From Maritalea sp049801075 (lineage in GTDB: Bacteria > Pseudomonadota > Alphaproteobacteria > Rhizobiales > Devosiaceae), in the NCBI RefSeq assembly GCF_049801075.1, contig NZ_JBNAGG010000007.1:35293-99292 (forward strand): DNA of 64,000 nucleotides, read 5' to 3'. Shown here piece after piece: positions 51,997 through 60,653 of the stretch. How positions within the stretch are numbered: the stretch's first letter is position 1; each line of letters begins with the position of its first letter. Under the pieces are notes generated by a model. That model was not told the origin of the DNA. It made no database searches and saw only the letters and a program-made list of their open reading frames with translations. The position numbers were made by a program, and so were the translations under genes.

Positions 51997-52031
51997 ATAT
52001 CATGAATAATTGATATAATTGGATCGGTCAA
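51997..52031 (-). promoter_or_regulatory. arsR promoter with overlapping ArsR operator
   Basis: On the minus strand TTGACC (52031-52026), a 17-base spacer and TATTCA (52008-52003) lie right before the ATG at 51996. An inverted repeat ATATCA-N8-TGATAT (51997-52016) covers the -10. ArsR bound there would block RNA polymerase. Confidence 0.6.
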
Positions 52032-52061
52032 TCTGTTTTGTGGGTGTTTTGATTTTAAGAT

Positions 52062-52634
52062 TTAATGGCTGGTCATGGGGTGGGAACTCACCCAAAGTTC
52101 CACGCTTTCCTCATCGCTCACGACCTTCGAAAAGTGCTTTTCACTGGTGTCGTGATGGATCGTGTCGCCGGGTTTCATTTCAAAAATCTTGTCGCCCAGA
52201 TGATATTCCAGCTCGCCGGAAATCAAATAGCAAAACACTTCGCCTTTATGTTGCATCATCTCAGCCACATGCCCAGGCGGGCGGTGGATGATGCAGGGGT
52301 AAAAAAGCGCGCCGGAAAAGCCCGGCCCCAGCTTTTCATACCAGCGTCCATTTTCGCCCAAGCTGTAGCTTTGGCGGTGCTCAGCTTTGGTAAGCGGTTC
52401 AAACGGCTCACTCACATTCAGCAATTGCTCAATTGAGGTGTTGAGCACCCGAGCAATCCGCATGAATGAGGAGAGGGAAGGCGCACTGATGCCGCGCTCC
52501 ACTTGCGAAATAAAACCAACTGTCAGCTCGGTTGCCTCTGCCACTTCCACAAGCGTTTTGCCCAGCGCTTTGCGCCGCCGCCTGATGGCAAAGCCAATTT
52601 CTTCATTGCTGGGTTCAGGGCGGGCATCTTGCAC
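52062..52634 (-). CDS. XRE-cupin transcriptional regulator
   Basis: The 190-residue regulator has an XRE-type HTH (about 13-70: LGKTLVEVAEATELTVGFISQVERGISAPSLSSFMRIA in pieces) and a C-terminal cupin (about 110-180: EMMQHKGEVFCYLISGELEYHLGDKIFEMKPGDTIHHDTSEKH in pieces). This PuuR/SinR-like class senses small amines, acids or peptides through the cupin. It is divergent from dppA and likely controls the dpp-aminopeptidase operon. A 16-bp palindrome sits between them. Confidence 0.9.
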   Translation of the reverse strand: MQDARPEPSNEEIGFAIRRRRKALGKTLVEVAEATELTVGFISQVERGISAPSLSSFMRIARVLNTSIEQLLNVSEPFEPLTKAEHRQSYSLGENGRWYEKLGPGFSGALFYPCIIHRPPGHVAEMMQHKGEVFCYLISGELEYHLGDKIFEMKPGDTIHHDTSEKHFSKVVSDEESVELWVSSHPMTSH

Positions 52635-52720
52635 GGGACAGGCCTTTCAAACATCGGCGTAAATAAATCGATGCGCCAATGTGCATGGCTGCGCACGCAA
52701 ACACAACCCCTTAAGTTTTA

Positions 52721-52736
52721 CTAAAATAAATTTTAG
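52721..52736. promoter_or_regulatory. Palindrome between the XRE-cupin gene and dppA
   Basis: CTAAAATAAATTTTAG has seven-base arms and a two-base centre. It overlaps AAGTTTTACTAAAAT (52713-52727), which recurs as its reverse complement inside the last gene of the divergent operon. A probable operator of the XRE-cupin regulator. Confidence 0.5.
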
Positions 52737-52821
52737 CTTGACTAAATTATAATCAGATAGCAGTTTGGATTGGATACAATCTGCAATAGTGTAAAATTCA
52801 TCTCTGAGGGAGGAAACTAGG

Positions 52822-54402
52822 ATGAAAAAACTATTGATGGCGACTGTAGCTGCCGCCGCAATGTTTTCAGCAGTACCCAGCATGGCCATTGAACGCGGCG
52901 GGTCTTTGACCTTTGCGCGCTATGATGATTCCACGCTGATCGACCCGATTTACGCTGACCGCAATCCAGATATTTGGATGGTCACCAACCTTTACGACAC
53001 CTTGTTGCGCACCGAGGCGGACGGCAAAACCGTAACCGCTGGCTTGGCCGAAAGCTATGATGTGGCCGAAGACGGGCAAAGCGTGACGCTGACCCTTCGT
53101 GATGGCATCAAGTTCTCTGATGGCACACCGATTGAGGGCAAAGATGTTGTCTTTTCGCTCACCCGTGCTTCGGATGCCGATCTCAGCCCATGGGCCGGAT
53201 TGCTCAGCTCCATTGAAGAGGTGACCTCTGATGACAACCAAATCACCATCAGTCTGAACCAGCCAGACCCAACCATTGTGTTGATGTTGGCCACGTTCAA
53301 CACGGCCATTGTTTCGGCTGATGCGTTTGAGGCGGCCAGCGGCGAAACGGATCAGGAAAAAGCCCAAAGCATCGCGATTGACGGCTTTGTCGGGTCCGGT
53401 CCCTTCATGATGAAATCCCATCAGCGCGGCACCTTGATGCAATTTGGCGCGAACCCGCATTATTGGCGCGATGGTGAAGACGGTGAGCCCTTGCCTTATA
53501 TGGATGGCATCAACTTCCTTGTGATCCCTGATGATGCGACCCGCATTTTGAAGCTGCAGGCTGGTGAAGTCGATGCGGCTGAATTTATCCCGTTTGCCCG
53601 CGTTGGTGAATTGGAAGCGGATGAGAACATCAATATGGAGCTGTTCCCGTCCACCCGCATCATCTATTCACCGATCAATACCCGCGAAACCCGTGCCGAC
53701 GGTTCTGCCAATCCGCTGGCAGATGTGATGCTGCGTCAGGCACTCAACTATGCCACCAATAAGGAAGCTTTGGTACAATTGGTGCTGCAAGGGGCGGGCA
53801 AGCCAGTTTCATCTGGCCTGATGGCGTCCACCACCCAATTGGCCACTGATAATGGCCCGATTTATCAATATGATTTGGACAAAGCCAAAGCTTTGATTGC
53901 CGAGGCGGGCGTGCCGGATGGCACCGAATTGACCCTGACCATTCTGGCAGGCTCGGCTGACGATGCAATCATTTTGAGCGCGTTGCAGCAAATGTGGTCA
54001 CAGATCGGCATTGATTTGAATGTGGAACAGGTCGATGGGCCAACCCGGGGCGCGAAAAACCGCTCGGGCGAGTTTGACATCCACACCTATGGCTGGGTGA
54101 ATGATGTGAACGACCCGGCGCAGGTAGCAGGCTGGTTGGGCTATTACCCAACGGCAAAAGCTGTGGGCACAGGCTGGAACAATGAAGAGTTCAACAGCCT
54201 TTATGAAGCCTCCAATGTGGAAATGGATCCAGCAAAACGCGCCGAGCAATATGCGCGGATGCAGGCGATCTACAATGAAGCAGCGCCATTGCTCTTTATG
54301 TATGAAACGCCATTTGCGGTCGCTTTGTCCGCTGATGTGCAGGGCTATGTGCAAACCCCATTGGGCAATAATGAGTTCGCGTCCACTTGGATCGAACGTT
54401 AG
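52822..54402 (+). CDS. dppA: Peptide/opine-type ABC transporter substrate-binding protein
   Basis: The 526-residue periplasmic protein has a signal peptide (about 1-23, SVPSMA-like AVPSMA) and an SBP_bac_5 (DppA/OppA) body: GGSLTFARYDDSTLIDPIY, GLAESYDVAEDGQSVTLTLRDGIKFSDG in pieces, KSHQRGTLMQFGANPHYWRDG, MLRQALNYATNKEALVQLVLQGAG in pieces. It selects the ligand for DppBCDF. The ligand could be a short peptide or another amine-containing solute; an aminopeptidase at the operon's end favours peptides. RBS GAGGGAGGAAAC is strong. Confidence 0.92.
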   Translation: MKKLLMATVAAAAMFSAVPSMAIERGGSLTFARYDDSTLIDPIYADRNPDIWMVTNLYDTLLRTEADGKTVTAGLAESYDVAEDGQSVTLTLRDGIKFSDGTPIEGKDVVFSLTRASDADLSPWAGLLSSIEEVTSDDNQITISLNQPDPTIVLMLATFNTAIVSADAFEAASGETDQEKAQSIAIDGFVGSGPFMMKSHQRGTLMQFGANPHYWRDGEDGEPLPYMDGINFLVIPDDATRILKLQAGEVDAAEFIPFARVGELEADENINMELFPSTRIIYSPINTRETRADGSANPLADVMLRQALNYATNKEALVQLVLQGAGKPVSSGLMASTTQLATDNGPIYQYDLDKAKALIAEAGVPDGTELTLTILAGSADDAIILSALQQMWSQIGIDLNVEQVDGPTRGAKNRSGEFDIHTYGWVNDVNDPAQVAGWLGYYPTAKAVGTGWNNEEFNSLYEASNVEMDPAKRAEQYARMQAIYNEAAPLLFMYETPFAVALSADVQGYVQTPLGNNEFASTWIER

Positions 54403-54487
54403 GGCCTCCTCCTATGGGTCTTTATCCACCTGACCCTAACCTTGGCATGTGGGCGCATTGGCGCTCACATGTCCTTTGAGAACAGCT

Positions 54488-55429
54488 ATGTCGACCATTT
54501 CCTACTTCTTTTCGCGGTTGCTGCAAATCATCCCGACTTTTCTGATCGTGATGGTGATCATCTTTTTGCTGGTGCGCGCCTTGCCGGGCGACCCGGCCAT
54601 TGCCATGGCCGATGCAAAAGCCACCGCCGAACAGCTTGAGCAAATCCGCCAGCGATTGGGATTAGACCAACCGCTTTGGGTGCAGTTTGGCATCTTTGTC
54701 AAAAATGTCTTCACTGGCAATTTGGGTGATTCCATCTTGCTGAAAGCGCCGGTCACTCAAGTGATTATTGAGCGTTTGCCCGCATCAGGATTCCTCACGC
54801 TTTATGCGGTGTTGTTTTCCTTGTTGATCGCCGGGCCGTTGGCCTTTGTCGCCGCGTTGAACCGCAACAGTTGGGTCGACACCAGCATTCGCTCCATCTT
54901 TCAGGTGGGGCTATCCACCCCGGTTTTTTATATTGGCTTGCTGTTGCTCACCTTTTTGGCCGCGCGCATGCGGTGGTTTCCAGTGGGCGGATATGGCACG
55001 ACATTTCTTGAACATATGTATCATTTGCTTTTGCCCGCGCTCACCGTGGCGCTCTACACCTCGGCAATCATCATGCGCAATTTGCGTTCTTCGGTGATAG
55101 AAGTGGTGGATGCGGAATATGTGCAGTTCGCCCGCGCCAAAGGCTTGCCGGAGCGGATCATTCTGGGCCGCCATGTGTTGCGCAATGCACTGATCTCCAC
55201 TGTCACCCTGTTGGGCCTATCCATCGGCAATTTGATGAGCGGCACCTTGGTGACCGAAACTGTGTTTGCGGTGCCCGGCGTAGGCCGTTTGATGCTCGAT
55301 GCCATTTTTGCCCGCGACTATCCACTCATTCAGGGCCTCACGCTCACTTTCGCGGTGCTCGTCTCCATCATCTTTTTGCTCACGGATATGATCCAGGCTT
55401 GGCTCGATCCCAGATTGCGGGTGGCGTAA
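54488..55429 (+). CDS. dppB: ABC transporter permease DppB type
   Basis: The 313-residue permease has six membrane helices and the EAA-type loop IEVVDAEYVQFARAKGLPERIILGRHVLRNA (in pieces, about 205-235). The N-terminal pattern YFFSRLLQIIPTFLIVMVIIFLLVRALPGDP is that of DppB. The ATG at 54488 is chosen over 54449 since the longer form adds a hydrophilic stretch without an RBS. It pairs with DppC. Confidence 0.92.
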   Translation: MSTISYFFSRLLQIIPTFLIVMVIIFLLVRALPGDPAIAMADAKATAEQLEQIRQRLGLDQPLWVQFGIFVKNVFTGNLGDSILLKAPVTQVIIERLPASGFLTLYAVLFSLLIAGPLAFVAALNRNSWVDTSIRSIFQVGLSTPVFYIGLLLLTFLAARMRWFPVGGYGTTFLEHMYHLLLPALTVALYTSAIIMRNLRSSVIEVVDAEYVQFARAKGLPERIILGRHVLRNALISTVTLLGLSIGNLMSGTLVTETVFAVPGVGRLMLDAIFARDYPLIQGLTLTFAVLVSIIFLLTDMIQAWLDPRLRVA

Positions 55430-56281
55430 ATGGTCAAAAAACTTCTTTTCCGCTTGCCGCGTAAATCGCAATTGGTGGCGCTTCAGCGCCCCAGCTTTTT
55501 GCTTGGCCTTTTTATTCTGATCAGCTCGATTTCGCTGGCGCTGTTTCCAGATCTGTTCGCGCCTTACGATCCGAATGTGTTTGATTACACGGCAATCAAG
55601 CAACCGCCTTCGGCGCTGCATTGTTTTGGCACCGACAATTTGGGGCGAGACACTTTTTCTCGGGTGATCTGGGCCTATTCGGTCAATATGCAAATGGCAC
55701 TGTTCGCCACCATCTTTTGCTTGGCCATCGGCATTTTTGTTGGCGCGTTGGTGGGCTATTATGGCGGCGTGGCCGATATGATTTTTGGCCGCTGCGTCGA
55801 TGCGATCATCACCTTTCCCTTTTTGGTGTTGGTGATCGCCGTGGTCGCCGTGTTGGGGCCGGGCCTCACCAATATGTATATCGCCATCACCCTTGTGGGT
55901 TGGGTTTATTATGCACGGCTGATGCGTGCCGAAATTATGGGCCAGATGGCAAATGACTATGCGGCGGCGGGCAAGGTGATGGGCTATTCCGATCGCCGCA
56001 TTATTTTCCGCCATTTGCTGCCCAACGCCATCACCCCGGTGATTGTTTATTGGATGACCGATATGGCGCTGGCCATTTTGCTCGGCTCCTCTCTTGGCTA
56101 TCTCGGTTTGGGCGCGCAACCGCCACAGGCTGAATGGGGCGTTCTGATTGCCGAAGGGCGCAATTTCATCACCACCGCATGGTGGCTCAGCCTGATGCCC
56201 GGCATTGCCATCGTGTTGACCGGGTTGGGCTTCTCACTGGTGGGTGACGGCATCACCGATCTGATGCGGCCACGGGGATAG
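55430..56281 (+). CDS. dppC: ABC transporter permease DppC type
   Basis: The 283-residue partner permease has six helices, the DppC N-terminus PSFLLGLFILISSISLALFPDLFAPYDPN, HCFGTDNLGRDTFSRVIWA, and the EAA loop GQMANDYAAAGKVMGYSDRRIIFRHLLPNA in pieces. It starts at the base after the dppB stop, so the two are made together. Confidence 0.93.
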   Translation: MVKKLLFRLPRKSQLVALQRPSFLLGLFILISSISLALFPDLFAPYDPNVFDYTAIKQPPSALHCFGTDNLGRDTFSRVIWAYSVNMQMALFATIFCLAIGIFVGALVGYYGGVADMIFGRCVDAIITFPFLVLVIAVVAVLGPGLTNMYIAITLVGWVYYARLMRAEIMGQMANDYAAAGKVMGYSDRRIIFRHLLPNAITPVIVYWMTDMALAILLGSSLGYLGLGAQPPQAEWGVLIAEGRNFITTAWWLSLMPGIAIVLTGLGFSLVGDGITDLMRPRG

Positions 56282-56290
56282 GGGACAGAT

Positions 56291-57286
56291 ATGACACAAT
56301 CAAATTCACCCCTTCTTTCGGTCAAAAATCTCAGCACGTCCTTCCATGTTGGTGGCCAAAAACTCCGTGCAGTCGATGAGGTTAGTTTTGATCTCGCGGC
56401 AGGCGAAGTGCTGGGCATTGTGGGCGAAAGTGGTTCGGGCAAATCCATCACCCTGCAGTCCATCATGGGGCTGGCACGGCGCTATGGCGAAGTGACGGGC
56501 GAAGTGATGTGGCAAGGCGAAAATCTGGTCACCAAGCCCGAAGCGCAAATGCGCAAAATTCGCGGCAAAGATATTGCGATGATTTTTCAGGAGCCAATGT
56601 CCTCGCTCAACCCATTGCTAACCGTGGGCGTGCAGATCAAAGAAAATTTGGTGGCCCATACCGAGCTGGACAAAAAAGCACGGCAGCATCGCGCCATCGA
56701 ATTGTTGGAATTGGTGGGCATTCCCGATGCCTCGCGACGCTTGAATGATTATCCGCATCAATTTTCCGGCGGGATGCGCCAGCGGGTGATGATCGCCATT
56801 GCCTTGGCCTCATCACCAAAATTGCTGTTGGCGGATGAACCCACCACCGCGCTTGATGTGACCATTCAAAATCAAATTCTGAAGTTGATTTTGGACCTGT
56901 CGCAAGAACTGGGCATGTCGGTGATTTTGGTGACCCATGATCTGGGTGTCGCGGCACAAACCTGTGATCGGCTGGCGGTGATGTATGGCGGCAAGCTGGT
57001 GGAAAAGGGCAGCACCCGCGATGTGCTGCGCAACCCGTTGCATCGTTACACCATGGGCCTGCTGCAGTCGGTGCCAGAAAATGTCGAGCCGCGCACCCCG
57101 CTCTTTTCGTTGCCGGGCACGCCGCCCAGCCTGATGAACTTGCCAAAAGGCTGCGCCTTTGCCCCGCGCTGCGCCCATGCTGTGGACGCTTGCGCAACAA
57201 CAAAGCCGCCGCTTGAAGGCACCCAGCATCAAGTCGCCTGTTTCAATCCCACCCAAGCGCCCGATGGGGCAGGGGGGCAATCATGA
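56291..57286 (+). CDS. dppD: ABC transporter ATP-binding protein DppD type
   Basis: The 331-residue ATPase has Walker A GESGSGKSIT, Q-loop QEPMSSLNP, ABC signature FSGGMRQRVMIA, Walker B LLLADEPTTALD and the H-switch VTHD. The C-terminal oligopeptide extension with cysteines (CAFAPRCAHAVDAC) is typical of DppD/OppD. RBS GGGGACAG precedes ATG. It overlaps dppF by four bases. Confidence 0.95.
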   Translation: MTQSNSPLLSVKNLSTSFHVGGQKLRAVDEVSFDLAAGEVLGIVGESGSGKSITLQSIMGLARRYGEVTGEVMWQGENLVTKPEAQMRKIRGKDIAMIFQEPMSSLNPLLTVGVQIKENLVAHTELDKKARQHRAIELLELVGIPDASRRLNDYPHQFSGGMRQRVMIAIALASSPKLLLADEPTTALDVTIQNQILKLILDLSQELGMSVILVTHDLGVAAQTCDRLAVMYGGKLVEKGSTRDVLRNPLHRYTMGLLQSVPENVEPRTPLFSLPGTPPSLMNLPKGCAFAPRCAHAVDACATTKPPLEGTQHQVACFNPTQAPDGAGGQS

Positions 57287-58284
57287 CCCAAACGCTATCC
57301 ACACCAGTTCTCAAAACTGAAAATATCGTGCTGCATTTTGCCAAAAATCGTTCCCTGGCAGATGTGGTGATGCGGCGGCCGCAGCAAAAAGTGAAGGCGC
57401 TCAATGGCGTCTCGCTGCGGTTGGAAAAAGGGGAGACGCTTGGCATTGTGGGCGAAAGCGGGTGTGGCAAATCCACCTTGGCGCGGGTGTTGGCCGGGCT
57501 TTATCAACCGCAGCAAGGTGAGATTGAGTTTTATGGCGAGACCATTCTCAATGCCAAAGGCAAGGCCCAGCGCGACTATAACCGCCGGGTACAGATGATC
57601 TTTCAAGATCCCTATTCTTCTTTGAACCCCCGGATGCGGGTGGGGGACATGTTGCGCGAGGCGTTGAGTGTCCACAAAATGCGCGCCGAACGCGACATCC
57701 CCGCCCGCATTGCCGAATTGCTGGAGCTGGTGCGCCTGCCGCAAGATGCAGCAGACAAATTTCCGCACGAATTTTCCGGTGGCCAGCGCCAGCGTATCGC
57801 CATCGCCCGCGCGCTGAGCGTTGAGCCGGAAGTGCTAATCGCCGACGAACTGGTTTCCGCCCTCGATGTGTCGGTGCAGGCGCAAGTGGTGAACTTGCTG
57901 CTTGGTTTACAGGAAGAATTGGGGCTGACCGTTTTGTTTGTGGCGCATGATTTGCGCTTGGTGCGACATGTGTCGCATCGGGTGGCGGTGATTTATCTCG
58001 GGTCCGTTGTAGAAATCGGCCCGGCGAAAGAATTGTTTGCCGCGCCGCGCCATCCTTATTCCGAAGCTTTGTTGAGTGCGGCCCCTTCGCTCGACCCAGA
58101 CGATAAGGGCAACGCCATTCCCCTCAAAGGCGAATTGCCCAGCCCACTCAACATTCCCACCGGGTGCGCCTTTCATGGGCGCTGCCCTCTCGCAACAGAT
58201 GTGTGCAAAACCACATTGCCGCTATTGAAGGGCGACCCGGCAAAGGGTCAAGTGGCGTGTCACCATCGTGATCCGATTGAATGA
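57283..58284 (+). CDS. dppF: ABC transporter ATP-binding protein DppF type
   Basis: The second ATPase (333 residues) has Walker A GESGCGKST, QDPYSSLNPRM, signature FSGGQRQRIAIA, Walker B VLIADELVSALD (with L in place of the common P after E) and H-switch VAHD. It ends with a cysteine-containing region (GCAFHGRCPLATDVC). It completes the transporter and ends 10 bases before the aminopeptidase start. Confidence 0.95.
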   Translation: MTQTLSTPVLKTENIVLHFAKNRSLADVVMRRPQQKVKALNGVSLRLEKGETLGIVGESGCGKSTLARVLAGLYQPQQGEIEFYGETILNAKGKAQRDYNRRVQMIFQDPYSSLNPRMRVGDMLREALSVHKMRAERDIPARIAELLELVRLPQDAADKFPHEFSGGQRQRIAIARALSVEPEVLIADELVSALDVSVQAQVVNLLLGLQEELGLTVLFVAHDLRLVRHVSHRVAVIYLGSVVEIGPAKELFAAPRHPYSEALLSAAPSLDPDDKGNAIPLKGELPSPLNIPTGCAFHGRCPLATDVCKTTLPLLKGDPAKGQVACHHRDPIE

Positions 58285-58294
58285 AAGTCTTCCC

Positions 58295-60085
58295 ATGTTG
58301 AATAGCTCCCCCCAAGCGAAGCGCCTGAGCGATATTCGTGACGCACTGAAACGCCAAGATTTGGATGCGCTGATTGTACCGCGCTTTGATGCCCATATGG
58401 CTGAATATGTCGCCGATTGCGACAAGCGCCTCATGTGGGCCACAGGCTTTTCCGGCTCCGCAGGGTTGGCGCTGATCACGCAGGATCAGGCGATCCTGTT
58501 TGTGGACGGCCGCTACACGGTGCAGGTGCGCGAGCAATGTCCCGAGGGCTTGTTCTCTTATCGTCATTTGCATGACCAGCCGTTGGCCGATTGGCTCAAA
58601 ACCACAGAGCAGCGCGGCCTGCGCATCGGCTTTGACCCCATGCATATCCCCGCCAGTTGGCATCAAGAACTGACCGAAGCGGCGGCAGAGTCGCACAATC
58701 ATCTGATCGCCACGGAAGACAACATCATCGACCAGCTCTGGACTGATCGTCCCGCCGCCGTCGCTGACAAAGCGCGCCCATTTGGCGAACAAATGAGCGG
58801 CGAACACTCCGCCATCAAACGGCAACGCATTGCAGCGCATCTGGTGGCGCAAGACATTGATGTGCTGGTGGAAAATCAGCCGGACAATATTGCGTGGCTC
58901 CTGAACATTCGCGGCAGTGATATTGCCTATAACCCCTTTATCAATTCGTTCCTGACTTTGGATCGCGAAGGGGCTGTGCAATGGTTTGTCGATCCGCAAA
59001 AGGTGCCACAGGACTTGACTGACTTCGAACTGGATGGCGTTGAAATTTGCGCACCAGAACGGTTTTTGCCGGCCATTGCGAACCATACGGCCAGCGACAA
59101 AGTCTTAGGGTTTGATCCCTTGTTCACCCCCGTGGCTGTGCAATTCGCGGCGGGCGAGAGCAGCCAGATCAAACATGGCCGTAGCGCCATCACCCTGACC
59201 AAAGCGATCAAAAACGCCACCGAGCTGGGCGGGATGCGCGATTGTCACAAGCGCGATGGCATTGCCTGGACCGAGTTGGGCGCATGGTTGCACGCGAATG
59301 TCGCTGAACGCTTTGCAGCGGGGGATCCCGTCACCGAACTGGAGGTGACGCAAAAGATCGAACAGCTGCGTGCGCAACTGCCTGGCTTTGAACAACTCAG
59401 CTTTGATGTGATTTCCGGGGCTGGGCCGAACGGTGCCATGTGCCACTATAAAGTCACCAAACAATCCAATCGTGCGCTCGACCCAAATGAGATTTATTTG
59501 CACGATTCCGGCGGTCAATTTGCTGACGGCACAACCGACAGCACCCGCACCTATAATTTTAGTAAAACTTCGCCTGAGTTTTGCGAAAATTATACTGGAG
59601 TTTTACGTGGATTTTTGGCGCTGGCGACGCTCAAATTTCCGCAAAAATCTTTCGGCCATCACATCGACGCCATCGCCCGTGCGCCGCTCTGGTCAATCAA
59701 AAAAGACTATGATCACGGCACGGGCCACGGGGTCGGCCACAATCTTTCCGTCCACGAACAACCCCAACGCATCGGCCGCGCCTTCAACGATGTGGAATTG
59801 GTGCCCGGCATGGTGCTGAGCATCGAACCCGGTTACTACGTGGCCGGAGAATATGGCATCCGCATCGAAAACCTGTTTGAGATCATCGACTTAGGTGACG
59901 GTTTCTACGGCTTTGAGACCCTAAGCTACATGCCCATCGAAACCAGCGCCGTGTTGCCAGAACGTTTGACCGAGACCGAGCGCGACTGGCTAAACGCCTA
60001 TCATCAAAAGTGTTTTGAGCTTTTGATAGATCAAGTCAGTGCGGACGCGCTTGATTATCTCAAACGCACCACACAGCCAATATAG
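58295..60085 (+). CDS. Xaa-Pro aminopeptidase (aminopeptidase P, M24B family)
   Basis: The 596-residue cytosolic metallopeptidase removes an N-terminal residue before proline. Two creatinase-like N-domains (about 1-300) precede the pita-bread domain, which has the metal ligands: Asp in LHDSGGQFADGTTDSTRTY (two Asp), His in HGTGHGVGHNLSVHE, and two Glu in SIEPGYYV and the later IRIENLFEI. I use ATG 58295; a GTG at 58268 overlaps dppF. It probably degrades peptides imported by Dpp. An unusual AT-rich inverted repeat lies within the gene (59552-59594). Confidence 0.94.
   Translation: MLNSSPQAKRLSDIRDALKRQDLDALIVPRFDAHMAEYVADCDKRLMWATGFSGSAGLALITQDQAILFVDGRYTVQVREQCPEGLFSYRHLHDQPLADWLKTTEQRGLRIGFDPMHIPASWHQELTEAAAESHNHLIATEDNIIDQLWTDRPAAVADKARPFGEQMSGEHSAIKRQRIAAHLVAQDIDVLVENQPDNIAWLLNIRGSDIAYNPFINSFLTLDREGAVQWFVDPQKVPQDLTDFELDGVEICAPERFLPAIANHTASDKVLGFDPLFTPVAVQFAAGESSQIKHGRSAITLTKAIKNATELGGMRDCHKRDGIAWTELGAWLHANVAERFAAGDPVTELEVTQKIEQLRAQLPGFEQLSFDVISGAGPNGAMCHYKVTKQSNRALDPNEIYLHDSGGQFADGTTDSTRTYNFSKTSPEFCENYTGVLRGFLALATLKFPQKSFGHHIDAIARAPLWSIKKDYDHGTGHGVGHNLSVHEQPQRIGRAFNDVELVPGMVLSIEPGYYVAGEYGIRIENLFEIIDLGDGFYGFETLSYMPIETSAVLPERLTETERDWLNAYHQKCFELLIDQVSADALDYLKRTTQPI
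59552..59594. repeat. 18-bp inverted repeat inside the aminopeptidase gene
   Basis: Bases 59552-59569 pair with 59577-59594 (16 Watson-Crick pairs, one G-T, one mismatch; seven-base loop) in a coding sequence otherwise rich in G and C. Fifteen bases (59556-59570) equal the reverse complement of the XRE/dppA intergenic motif. Confidence 0.6.
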
Positions 60086-60089
60086 TAAG

Positions 60090-60110
60090 AAGGCGGCCCA
60101 AGGCCGCCTT
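60090..60110. terminator. Bidirectional terminator after the dpp-aminopeptidase operon
   Basis: AAGGCGGCC-CAA-GGCCGCCTT is a perfect nine-base-pair hairpin between the aminopeptidase stop and the convergent DUF3617-like gene. T and A residues flank it on both strands. Confidence 0.8.
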
Positions 60111-60114
60111 TGCT

Positions 60115-60645
60115 TTAGTCGCCAACGCGTTGCACGTCATAAGTGACATTCACTTTGCAATCGGCCATGCCCATTTGCTTGAGCGCGGCCATTGCTTCGG
60201 TGTCGCCCATCAACGTCCCCAGCTCCACCAATGTGGTGCCTTCAATTTTGGTGGGGGAGATCAATTGCATGGTCACGGTTGCGCCCACGCGGGTGCAGCT
60301 GCTGGTGTCAGCATTGGCGCAGCTTGAGCCATCAAAAATCTTGCCCTTATAGCTGTTCTCGCCTGTGCTTTCCCATGCCATGGGTGCGCCTTCTTCGTTG
60401 AAAATATTCATTGAATTCGGGTCAAATTTGCCGCCCCATTCGATGCGGCGTGTTTCGCCTTTCTGGGTGAAAGCACCATTATTTTGCAACATATTTTCCA
60501 TCATGGGGTTGCAATCTTCCACGCTGCCACCTGTGGCATCGCCGCGCCACAATCCGTCTTGCGGCACAATCGGCGCCGCGTCTATGGCAGCGGCGCTGGT
60601 GAGTAGAATGAATGAGCAAAGGGCTGAAATTTTCATCTTCATCAT
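60115..60645 (-). CDS. Secreted protein of DUF3617 type
   Basis: The 176-residue protein has a signal peptide (about 1-24, TSAAAIDA) and a domain opening QDGLWRGDATGG and closing VNVTYDVQRVGD, the pattern of DUF3617 (GLWE-like proteins that measure about 150-180 residues). Cysteines occur at DCNPM, SSCANA, SSCTR and ADCKV, giving likely disulfides. Start context AGGAACC-AAG-ATG is adequate. It is the last gene of the second VWA operon; function unknown. Confidence 0.72.
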   Translation of the reverse strand: MMKMKISALCSFILLTSAAAIDAAPIVPQDGLWRGDATGGSVEDCNPMMENMLQNNGAFTQKGETRRIEWGGKFDPNSMNIFNEEGAPMAWESTGENSYKGKIFDGSSCANADTSSCTRVGATVTMQLISPTKIEGTTLVELGTLMGDTEAMAALKQMGMADCKVNVTYDVQRVGD

Positions 60646-60653
60646 CTTGGTTC

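Noticed and set aside
55217..56119. 300-codon minus-strand reading frame opposite dppBC
   Set aside because: Composition is rich in His, Gln and Arg and it mirrors the codon pattern of genuine permease genes on the plus strand. There is no RBS or family likeness.
58148..59086. 312-codon minus-strand frame opposite dppF/aminopeptidase
   Set aside because: Antisense shadow of two well-supported genes.
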